Origin: an uncultured Verrucomicrobiota bacterium | GTDB taxonomy: Bacteria; Verrucomicrobiota; Kiritimatiellia; RFP12; UBA3636 | NCBI GenBank assembly: GCA_946612175.1 | Contig: CAMOEO010000240.1 | Span: 1 to 5,026 of the forward strand | Length of the DNA stretch: 5,026 nt | Direction: 5' to 3' | In this document: piece after piece, positions 1-5,026 of the stretch | How positions within the stretch are numbered: the stretch's first letter is position 1 | Layout of the letters: every line of letters begins with the position of its first letter | Program-made: the position numbers and the translations under genes | Notes under the pieces: generated by a model | The model's input: only the letters and a program-made list of their open reading frames with translations | Told to the model about the DNA's origin: nothing | Databases searched by the model: none

Positions 1-807
1 GGCGAAATCCTCGGCACGCACGACCTGGTCGCGGGACTTGATCTGAAGGCGCGGGACGTGGCCCATGAAAGAAGCCCACTGGGAGAATGTGCTGGGAGGG
101 CCGAGGATGGCGTCGCAGAGCGACATCGCGGTCATGTCGGAGACCGGATGGCCGGGACCGCGTCGCCAGTCGAGGCCTTTGAAGGTCTCGGCGTGCGGCA
201 TCGCGTCCGAAAAGAGCAGGAACCGCGTACGGCCGGGGCGGAGCGCGGCGGTCTGTTCCATCCAGCGGCGGTAGTCGGCGGGGGCGTAGAACCACGCGCC
301 GCCGTTGAACTTCGCGTAGTCCGTGAGGCGCATGTGGACGGCGACGAGACGGTCCGCGCCCTCGCGCGCGGCGGCGACGCACGCCTCGGCGGGTTCGCGC
401 CATTTTGCCACGGGATGGAAGAAGCGGCGAATCGCATCGGCGTGCTTGCGCGTCGCCTCGCGGTCGCGGAACGCCCAGGCCCCGCAGAAGAGGACGCGGG
501 TTCGCCTCTCCCGGTCGAGAAAGGGCTCCTCGTCCATGTGGACGTCCCCGCCGCCGCGGTCGAGGCCGAAAAGCTCGAACCAGAACGAGACCGGAAACCG
601 CCGTTTCGCGGCCCCTTCTACGCGCGGCCCCTTCGACGAGACGTAATGCAGGAAGGGCTTCCCCCGCGTGCCTTCGAAATAGCGGTTGTAGGGCCAGAAA
701 GCGAGGTGCCAGTAGGTCCCGCCGTGCTTCTCGACGTGGGCGAGGAAATGCGCGGCGAGCAGAAGCCGGTTGCCCATTCGTCCATAGGGGAGTGGCGTAA
801 CGATCAT
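1..807 (-). CDS. GT11-like glycosyltransferase (alpha-1,2-fucosyltransferase-like), 3' end outside window
   Basis: The frame is open from ATG at 807 to the window edge: 269 codons and no stop. The translation has the landmarks of the GT11/fucosyltransferase-like GT-B fold. These are an N-terminal nucleotide-sugar-fold loop GRMGNRLLLAAH (residues 9-20, compare GGLGNQ in GT11), a donor-binding HxRxxDY motif HMRLTDY (158-164), LLFSDA (197-202, compare FSDD), and a C-terminal DMTAMSLCDAILGPPSTFSQ stretch (224-243) followed by WASFMG. The second Arg of the classical HxRR motif is Leu, but the invariant Arg160, Asp163 and Tyr164 remain. There is no signal peptide or membrane segment, so it is probably cytosolic. 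It would transfer a sugar, likely fucose from GDP-fucose, to a surface glycan; donor and acceptor are inferred. Family members are usually about 270-300 residues, so little is probably missing. The start overlaps the upstream stop as ATGA; a weak GGAA lies 8 nt before the ATG, which fits translational coupling. Confidence 0.8.
   Translation of the reverse strand, partial: MIVTPLPYGRMGNRLLLAAHFLAHVEKHGGTYWHLAFWPYNRYFEGTRGKPFLHYVSSKGPRVEGAAKRRFPVSFWFELFGLDRGGGDVHMDEEPFLDRERRTRVLFCGAWAFRDREATRKHADAIRRFFHPVAKWREPAEACVAAAREGADRLVAVHMRLTDYAKFNGGAWFYAPADYRRWMEQTAALRPGRTRFLLFSDAMPHAETFKGLDWRRGPGHPVSDMTAMSLCDAILGPPSTFSQWASFMGHVPRLQIKSRDQVVRAEDFA
804..807 (-). other. ATGA stop/start overlap
   Basis: On the minus strand the LamG gene ends ACT-CGA-TGA and the glycosyltransferase starts ATG-ATC-GTT, sharing ATGA. 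Together with the weak ribosome binding site, this indicates one mRNA and re-initiation by terminating ribosomes. Confidence 0.85.
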
Positions 808-2081
808 CGAGTGAATTCCGTCTTCGGAACGGACCAGATCTTGAATTCGTCGATGAGAAAGGGAACGTGTCCGCCGGAGGAACCCCAGCCGTTTGAAGGC
901 GTGGGAAAGGCGAGCTTTGCGAAACGGCCGGGAATGGACTTGAGGTGCTTGGCTCCGAACGAAACGGTCTGGCGTCCTTGCGTCGAAACAGCCTTTCCGT
1001 CGAGGAACACCGCCACGACGGCCGGGCCGCCGTCGGGGGCCTTCGTCCCGGGTAGCCCCTCGGCATCCCATGCAACCGCATAGTGGTGCCAACCCCAGAG
1101 ATTATCCCGGATGACGCCATAGGGATTGCCGCCAAAGGAAGGATTCGTCGCCCACGAGCAGTGGTTGACCATGCCGCACAGACCGCTCATGCCCATGCCA
1201 TCGTTGGACGTGAACTGGAAGTGGGTGGAGCACCACTGCGGAGTCTCGCCCTTTTCGTGGAGCCAAAGGCCGAAGAAACGAAGGTTTCCATCACGGAAGG
1301 CTGATGCATCCGGTTGCTCCCGCTTCGCCCAGAACTCGATCGTGCCACGGGACCCGAGGATGCCGGGTTTGAAATCGACCTCGGCTGCGGGTTCATCCGC
1401 GAACGTGCGCAGCGCGCGGCCCGCTTTGCCCGGAACGAAGGAGCCGCCGAGGAAGCGGCCGGCGGGACCGGCGGCGGGATGGGCGATCGACTGGGGGGAG
1501 TCGAAGGTGCAGTGGTAGAGAAGGGTTGAAACGGTTGAAGAGGTTGAAGGGGTTGAAGGGTTGAATGTAATCGACCGGACCTTGGAGAGGGGGAGCTTCA
1601 CGCGGCCGAGGAGGGTGTCGAGGGAGAAGTCCTCGACGCCGGGGCGGACGGTCGCCCGGTCGCCGTTGCGGAAGTGGACGCGGAGCATCCCGTGGCGCGT
1701 CCCGACCGCCAGGCGCTCGACCTTCGCCAGATCGATCGTCACGGCGCCGAGCGCGCGGGATTTCGCGGGCAGCGGCTCCGCGCGCAGCGTGCCGCGGAGC
1801 ATGCTGCCGTCGACGAGCCGCACCGCCACGGGGAGCGAACCCCGTTCGGCGGGCGCCGCCTTCTTCGGCGCGGCCCGGCCCGGGCGGTGCTTCTTCGGCG
1901 CCGGCTTCGCGGCGGGGGCGGGGTCCGCGGGTTGCGCGGCATCGAAACGGACCGGAACGGGCTTCGGCCGCCGGAGAGGAACGGGAGCGAGCTTCACCGA
2001 GGCGGAGGGCGGCGGAACGGGCTCGGCGCCGGCGAGGACGGCGAGCCCTGCGAGGAGAAGGAGGGGGCGACGAAGGTACAT
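804..2081 (-). CDS. Exported LamG/concanavalin A-like domain protein
   Basis: 425 residues from the chosen start. Residues 1-19 are a signal peptide: YLRR n-region, PLLLLAGLAVLAG core, AGA cleavage site before EP. Residues 20-82 are a Pro/Ala/Lys/Arg-rich linker. Residues about 83-173 form a beta domain of two similar halves, each with a DG/NGD turn and an LG(A/R)V strand (RLVDGSMLRG with LGAVTID; HFRNGDRATV with LGRVKLP). Residues 174-187 are a Ser/Thr/Pro linker encoded by a 9-nt repeat. Residues about 188-425 are a LamG (Laminin_G_3-like) jelly roll, with GTIEFWAKREQ (246-256), WHHYAVAWDAEG (331-342), VFLDGK (358-363) and FLIDEFKIW (408-416). An upstream in-frame ATG at 2120 was rejected because it lies inside the promoter spacer; the 2081 start has CGGAGA 9 nt upstream. 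Such domains typically bind glycans or mediate adhesion. No catalytic residues are recognisable, so the exact role is unknown. It is first in an operon with the glycosyltransferase. Confidence 0.85.
   Translation of the reverse strand: MYLRRPLLLLAGLAVLAGAEPVPPPSASVKLAPVPLRRPKPVPVRFDAAQPADPAPAAKPAPKKHRPGRAAPKKAAPAERGSLPVAVRLVDGSMLRGTLRAEPLPAKSRALGAVTIDLAKVERLAVGTRHGMLRVHFRNGDRATVRPGVEDFSLDTLLGRVKLPLSKVRSITFNPSTPSTSSTVSTLLYHCTFDSPQSIAHPAAGPAGRFLGGSFVPGKAGRALRTFADEPAAEVDFKPGILGSRGTIEFWAKREQPDASAFRDGNLRFFGLWLHEKGETPQWCSTHFQFTSNDGMGMSGLCGMVNHCSWATNPSFGGNPYGVIRDNLWGWHHYAVAWDAEGLPGTKAPDGGPAVVAVFLDGKAVSTQGRQTVSFGAKHLKSIPGRFAKLAFPTPSNGWGSSGGHVPFLIDEFKIWSVPKTEFTR
1523..1567 (-). repeat. 9-nt tandem repeat (TTCAACCNN) in LamG interdomain linker
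   Basis: On the plus strand TTGAA recurs at 1526, 1535, 1544, 1553 and 1561, that is at intervals of 9, 9, 9 and 8 nt. The core unit is GGTTGAANN. In the LamG reading frame it encodes a Ser/Thr/Pro stretch (FNPSTPSTSSTVSTL, from residue 173) exactly between the two-fold beta domain and the LamG domain. The 9-nt period keeps the frame, so copy number could vary without breaking the protein. Confidence 0.85.
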
Positions 2082-2089
2082 GGCGGAGG

Positions 2090-2095
2090 TCTCCG
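2090..2095 (-). promoter_or_regulatory. Ribosome binding site of the LamG gene
   Basis: The minus strand reads CGGAGA, with its GGAG core 9 nt before the ATG at 2081. The alternative ATG at 2120 has no comparable purine box, so this site decides the start. Confidence 0.65.
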
Positions 2096-2108
2096 GGGGT
2101 TGGCGCGA

Positions 2109-2137
2109 AGTATAGAACATCGGGAGCGAAATCGCAA
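2109..2137 (-). promoter_or_regulatory. Sigma70-like promoter of the LamG-glycosyltransferase operon
   Basis: On the minus strand TTGCGA (2137-2132) and TATACT (2114-2109, 5 of 6 to consensus) are separated by 17 nt. The predicted transcript start near 2102 gives a leader of about 20 nt that contains the CGGAGA ribosome binding site. The in-frame ATG at 2120 falls in the spacer and so would not be transcribed. Confidence 0.6.
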
Positions 2138-2173
2138 GCCTCCTCCCCCGCCCCTCCGCATCGCGGGCTTGCG
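2133..2173. promoter_or_regulatory. Inverted repeat spanning both divergent -35 boxes
   Basis: CGCAAGCC (2133-2140) and GGCTTGCG (2166-2173) form an 8-bp perfect dyad separated by 25 nt and centred at 2153. Each arm holds the TTGCG of one promoter's -35 box. The spacer is almost entirely pyrimidine on the plus strand (C/T-rich 2139-2157). This could be an operator for a dimeric regulator acting on both promoters, or just two similar -35 regions facing each other. Confidence 0.45.
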
Positions 2174-2197
2174 CCGATGGAGCCGTTTTGGGATAAT
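2169..2197 (+). promoter_or_regulatory. Sigma70-like extended -10 promoter of the glycosidase gene
   Basis: TTGCGC (2169-2174) and GATAAT (2192-2197, 5 of 6 to consensus) are separated by 17 nt. TG at 2189-2190 precedes the -10 box by one base, the extended -10 arrangement. Transcription would begin about 6-8 nt after the -10 box, near 2203-2205, which is at the ATG itself. The mRNA is therefore predicted to be leaderless or nearly so. Confidence 0.55.
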
Positions 2198-2204
2198 CGG
2201 AGGC

Positions 2205-5026
2205 ATGAAGACCCGCAACGCCCTCTGCGCCGCCCTGTGCTGCTCCGCCGGAATCGCGCTCGCCGCCCCGGAGGCGAAGCCGCTCTTTCCGAACGTCGCG
2301 GACCTCGAGCCCGCGCTCCGAATGCCCGAGGGGGCCCGTTTCGAAATCGGACCGGACGGCAACTTCCTCGTCGGCGGAAAACCGCGCTTTCTGCTCGGCA
2401 CAATCTACTATCTGGCGTTTTCCGACAAGTCATGCCTCCGGCCCGGCCCCGGCTACGCGCCGGAGGACGCGTGGATCTACGAGTCTCCTCCGACCCGCGA
2501 CTACCTCCAGCGCATCGGCTTCGACGCCGCCGGCGGCGAGGTCTCCACGTCGTGGATGCGCAAGTACCGCCCCGAGCCCGGCTTCAAGCGCGCCGACCGT
2601 CTGATCGACTGGGACTTCGCCACGAACTTCTGGCAAAGCGGTCTGCCGTGTATCCTGGACCTCTCCGCCGCGGTCTGGTCGCACGGCGGGCTGCCCTTCG
2701 ACAAGCGCCGCGGCCCGCCGGCGCGCGCGTTCGTGGACGATCCGCACGGCCCCTGCCACTTCATCAGCTACAGCCTCGTCACGGACGAGGGCCGCGACGT
2801 CTGGCGCACGTTCTGGCGCACGGGCGCGGAGGAGCTCCGGGCGCACGGCGCGCGCCCCTTCGCCTACGAGCTCTTCAACGAGCCGCGCTACGACGACCGC
2901 TCGCCCGGCGCGCGCGAGGCCTTCGCGGCGTTCCTCTCCGACAAGTTCGGCGGCGACCCCGCCGCGATGGACGCGGCGTGGGGCTCGTCGTTCGGCTCGT
3001 TCGAGGCCGCCGCCGCGTTCGAGAGGACCGGCGTGAGCGTCGGTCTCGGCGTCGAGTGGCTCAAGTTCCGCGAGGCGGCGTTCGAGGGCGGCGTGAAGCT
3101 CGGGATCGAGACGATCCGCGAAGTCGACCCGGACGCCCGCTTCTGCTTCCAGCCGCTCGCCCGCTCCGCCGACCTCGACCGCGTCCTCGGCGCGGAGAAA
3201 CACTGCCAGGTCGTGATGACGCAAACCGGCGGCGACGACCTCTGGGAGAACCTGCGCCTGCTCGCGCTCGCCGACGGCAAGCCGCTCGTGGACGGCGAGA
3301 CCTACTTCCGCAATTCGCGCGCGAGCCACCGCGGCAAGCTCGTGCGCCACTTCGCGCTCGGGCTCGACGCCACCTACTACTTCAAGTGGGAGCGGCGCCT
3401 CGACGAGGTGCGCCCCTTCGACGAGACAGGCCTCGCGCGCCTCTTCGAGCGCTACCCGTGGCTCGGCCTCAACCCCGTCGGCACGCCGCCCGGGGCGCTC
3501 GCGGGCCTGATGGACGGCAAGCGCGACATCGCCGCCGTGCAGGACCTCTTCGGCCCGCACGACCGCGGCATCCCGTCCGAGGAGCGCGTCGCCGTCCTCT
3601 CCTCGCTCCCCACCGCGCGCCTCGCCGAGGCGGCCGGCCTGCGCTGCCACGCCTTCGAGCGCGAGGCCGCGCTCGCGCTCGCCGTCGGCGCACACGTGCC
3701 CGTCGACGCGATCTTCGAGGAGCAGCTCCCCGAGGGCCGCCTCGACCGCTACAAGGTCCTCGTCGCCGCCGGCGTCGCCGCCACCTACCCCGCCACGCGG
3801 GGCCTCCTCCGCGACTGGGTCGAGCGCGGCGGCACGCTGATTCTCGTCGGCGAGGCGATGGAGCTCGACGAATACGGCCGCCCCTCGCCCTCGGACTTCC
3901 CCGGTGTTTCGCTTGGCGAGGAGATCGGCGGCGAGCCGGTCGATCTCGGGACCTTCGTCGACTTCCGCGTCGAGCTGGCCCCCTACCGCGAGGCCTCCTG
4001 CGGAAAGGGATGGGAGTCCGTCCTCCGCCCTTCCGGAAATACCGTCCTTTCCCGACTCCCTCTCGGGAAAGGAATCGTCTTCCACGTCAACGGCCGTTTT
4101 CCGGACATGATTTCCGAAGGAGGTCTGCTCGCCGCACTCGCCAACGGGCGCGACGTCACGCCGCTCGCCCGCACCCTCGACCCCGCCACGGGAGCCCCCA
4201 TGCCCGACATCGAGGTCCACGCCGCGCACGGAGCGGACGGCGCCGTCGGCTACATCGTCGAAAACCGCGGCCTCGCGCCGCGCGTCGTGCGGTTTTTCCC
4301 AAATTCCCCCAATATCTTCGCCGATGTCTCGCGCCGCGCGATCCTCGGCCCGAACAAAGACGGCGCTTTCCTTCTCCTCCTCGAACCGAACGTGCCGGTG
4401 GTCCTGCGCGGCGCTCCCACACGGAGTGCGCTGGAGGCCGCCCTCGCCGCTGCCCCCTGCGGCTGGAACGAAGGCGCCTCTTCCTGGGATTCGCCCCCCT
4501 CCGAGAGGGGGGTGGCGCAAAGCGCCGGGGGGAGTACTCCGTGCGCTGCCGTCCCCGCGCCCTCCGCCGCCTCGTCCCGCACGGAATACTCCCCCAGCCT
4601 CGCTTCGCTCGGCAGCCCCCTCTCGGAGGGGGCCAGTTCATCTGAATCTCACGCGGAGTCCGTGGAGTTCGGGGAGACCGGCGGCGAAGCCGCCCGTTCA
4701 GCCGATGCAAGGCCTCCGAGCCGTGCGGATGCTCGGCCGGATGGCCTTGCGAAGCTCCGAGTTGAGCCCTACGCCGAAGTCGCCGCGCACGCCGCTTCCT
4801 GGCTCGCCGCCCACACTACCGCCTCCCGTGCCCGCGCCAAGGCCTTCTCGGTCGATCCCGCGCGCGTGAAGTTCCTCGACCTGCGCGATGCCGCAACCGT
4901 CCCTTACGGCGACAAGGTCGCCGACGACGGCCAGGGCGGCTGGACCGACCAAGGCGAGAACTGCATGGAGAACGCGCCGTGGGGCGTCACCGACTGCAAC
5001 GGCGTCCCGTTCGACTTCATCCGCCC
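2205..5026 (+). CDS. Secreted clan GH-A glycoside hydrolase, GH42-like (putative beta-galactosidase type), 3' end outside window
   Basis: The frame is open for 940 codons to the window edge. Residues 1-20 are a signal peptide (MKTRNALC n-region, ALA cleavage site before APEAKP), which supports the ATG at 2205. Residues about 35-430 look like a TIM barrel: YELFNEPRY (221-229) carries the Asn-Glu-Pro acid/base signature, with Glu226 the likely proton donor, and PLVDGETYF (360-368) supplies Glu365 as likely nucleophile. Residues about 455-600 resemble the GH42 trimerisation/GATase-like Rossmann domain (RVAVLSS; RYKVLVAAGVAA; WVERGGTLILVGEAMELD). A beta region with EVHAAHG and VGYIVENRG follows, ending near residue 750. 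Residues about 764-850 are a low-complexity linker made of repeats. The visible C-terminal part has DGQGGWTDQG (908-917), seen in carbohydrate-binding-like domains of PVC-group glycosidases. It probably releases sugars outside the cytoplasm; the substrate is not deducible, and another GH-A family is possible. GGAGG sits only 1 nt before the ATG, too close for a normal ribosome binding site. Confidence 0.82.
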   Translation, partial: MKTRNALCAALCCSAGIALAAPEAKPLFPNVADLEPALRMPEGARFEIGPDGNFLVGGKPRFLLGTIYYLAFSDKSCLRPGPGYAPEDAWIYESPPTRDYLQRIGFDAAGGEVSTSWMRKYRPEPGFKRADRLIDWDFATNFWQSGLPCILDLSAAVWSHGGLPFDKRRGPPARAFVDDPHGPCHFISYSLVTDEGRDVWRTFWRTGAEELRAHGARPFAYELFNEPRYDDRSPGAREAFAAFLSDKFGGDPAAMDAAWGSSFGSFEAAAAFERTGVSVGLGVEWLKFREAAFEGGVKLGIETIREVDPDARFCFQPLARSADLDRVLGAEKHCQVVMTQTGGDDLWENLRLLALADGKPLVDGETYFRNSRASHRGKLVRHFALGLDATYYFKWERRLDEVRPFDETGLARLFERYPWLGLNPVGTPPGALAGLMDGKRDIAAVQDLFGPHDRGIPSEERVAVLSSLPTARLAEAAGLRCHAFEREAALALAVGAHVPVDAIFEEQLPEGRLDRYKVLVAAGVAATYPATRGLLRDWVERGGTLILVGEAMELDEYGRPSPSDFPGVSLGEEIGGEPVDLGTFVDFRVELAPYREASCGKGWESVLRPSGNTVLSRLPLGKGIVFHVNGRFPDMISEGGLLAALANGRDVTPLARTLDPATGAPMPDIEVHAAHGADGAVGYIVENRGLAPRVVRFFPNSPNIFADVSRRAILGPNKDGAFLLLLEPNVPVVLRGAPTRSALEAALAAAPCGWNEGASSWDSPPSERGVAQSAGGSTPCAAVPAPSAASSRTEYSPSLASLGSPLSEGASSSESHAESVEFGETGGEAARSADARPPSRADARPDGLAKLRVEPYAEVAAHAASWLAAHTTASRARAKAFSVDPARVKFLDLRDAATVPYGDKVADDGQGGWTDQGENCMENAPWGVTDCNGVPFDFIR
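4494..4633. repeat. MITE-like palindromic element inserted in frame in the glycosidase gene
   Basis: The two ends of this ~140-bp stretch are inverted copies. The outer arms are hairpins: CCCCCCTC-CGA-GAGGGGGG (4494-4512) and CCCCCTC-TCG-GAGGGGG (4616-4632). The inner arms 4528-4545 and 4578-4595 match in inverse orientation at 17 of 18 positions (GGGGGAGTAYTCCGTGCG). Between outer and inner segments the arms diverge: the left holds GGCGC-AAA-GCGCC, the right a GCCTCGCTTCGCTCGGC segment. No transposase, T-tract or clear target duplication is seen. Translation gives a Ser/Pro/Ala-rich linker (about residues 764-810) without a stop. The layout resembles short dispersed palindromic repeats of gut bacterial genomes; this is from memory and not a database match. 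Confidence 0.8.
4652..4694. repeat. 9-nt tandem repeat (CGNGGAGNN) ending in a GC hairpin
   Basis: Three units CGCGGAGTC, CGTGGAGTT and CGGGGAGAC lie head to tail at 4652-4678. A 6-bp hairpin GGCGGC-GAA-GCCGCC follows at 4680-4694. In the glycosidase frame the units encode AES-VEF-GET. The pattern resembles the dispersed 'CACGCAGAGACGCAGAG'-type repeats of bacterial genomes; this is an inference from memory. Confidence 0.65.
4707..4750. repeat. 44-bp nested imperfect palindrome
   Basis: The outer arms GCAAGGCC (4707-4714) and GGCCTTGC (4743-4750) enclose inner arms CCGAGC (4716-4721) and GCTCGG (4731-4736) around a 9-nt loop. It lies within the glycosidase linker, downstream of the other two repeats and just before the C-terminal domain resumes. 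It may be a third short dispersed repeat. Confidence 0.6.

Noticed and set aside
58..1083. 341-codon plus-strand open frame
   Set aside because: It is antisense to the glycosyltransferase and LamG genes, both of which have recognisable family motifs in their own frames.
2082..2120. Upstream ATG at 2120 adding 13 residues to the LamG protein
   Set aside because: It lies between the -35 and -10 boxes, lacks a ribosome binding site, and would put polar residues before a complete signal peptide.
2139..2159. G-quadruplex on the minus strand of the C-rich intergenic tract
   Set aside because: Only two G-runs of three or more are present, so a stable three-tetrad quadruplex is not supported.
2199..2203. 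GGAGG as the glycosidase ribosome binding site
   Set aside because: Spacing to the ATG is only 1 nt and the site lies at or upstream of the predicted transcript start; no other in-frame start gives a signal peptide.
1393..2433. 346-codon minus-strand open frame across the LamG 5' region and the intergenic region
   Set aside because: It runs through both promoters and into the glycosidase gene on the other strand, and encodes Arg/Pro-rich sequence without domains.
4494..4512. Rho-independent terminator at the GC hairpin (and at 4615-4633)
   Set aside because: Neither hairpin is followed by a T-run, both lie in the middle of an open gene, and they are paired arms of a larger palindrome.
2430..4520. 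696-codon minus-strand open frame antisense to the glycosidase
   Set aside because: It is a composition-driven mirror of GC-rich codons: rich in Ala, Glu, Arg, Gly and Val, with no motifs or start signals. The opposite strand carries a clear enzyme.
2177..4645. 822-codon plus-strand open frame overlapping the glycosidase
   Set aside because: The product is extremely Arg-rich and low in complexity with no recognisable domain. It is out of frame with the signal peptide, NEP motif and GATase-like domain read from 2205, so it is an artefact of high GC.

Overview
The window looks like chromosomal DNA from a high-GC bacterium with secreted carbohydrate-active proteins. The best guess is a member of the Planctomycetes-Verrucomicrobia-Kiritimatiellota-Lentisphaerota group. 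This rests on family resemblance only: a LamG protein with a preceding two-fold 'nGD...G...lG.v' beta domain, and a large secreted glycosidase ending in a GGWTDQG-type carbohydrate-binding-like domain. No marker gene is present, so the taxonomic call is an inference. GC-rich third positions leave long spurious frames open on both strands; only three genes are convincing.

Layout. The left 2.08 kb is read leftwards as a two-gene operon. The first gene (804-2081, minus) encodes an exported LamG/concanavalin A-like protein. Its stop overlaps, in the tetranucleotide ATGA, the start of a GT11-like (alpha-1,2-fucosyltransferase-like) glycosyltransferase gene (807 to 1, minus) that leaves the window. 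A 123-bp intergenic region (2082-2204) holds two back-to-back sigma70-like promoters, each with a 17-nt spacer. Their -35 boxes lie in the two arms of one inverted repeat. The right 2.8 kb (2205 to 5026, plus) is one open gene for a large secreted clan GH-A glycoside hydrolase. It has a GH42-like TIM barrel, a GH42-trimerisation/GATase-like domain, a linker packed with repeats, and the start of a C-terminal beta domain; it also leaves the window.

How the genes may work together. The divergent arrangement suggests that a secreted glycosidase and a LamG surface or periplasmic protein could be co-regulated, while the cytosolic glycosyltransferase would build a surface glycan. No direct functional link is visible.

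The most unusual signal is non-coding structure hidden inside coding sequence. The glycosidase linker (about residues 764-850) consists of three adjacent repeat elements: a ~140-bp MITE-like palindrome with terminal hairpins, a 9-nt tandem repeat ending in a hairpin, and a 44-bp nested palindrome. The reading frame stays open through all of them. The LamG protein carries a different 9-nt repeat in its own interdomain linker. A second point of interest is that the glycosidase promoter is so close to its ATG that the mRNA is predicted to be leaderless.
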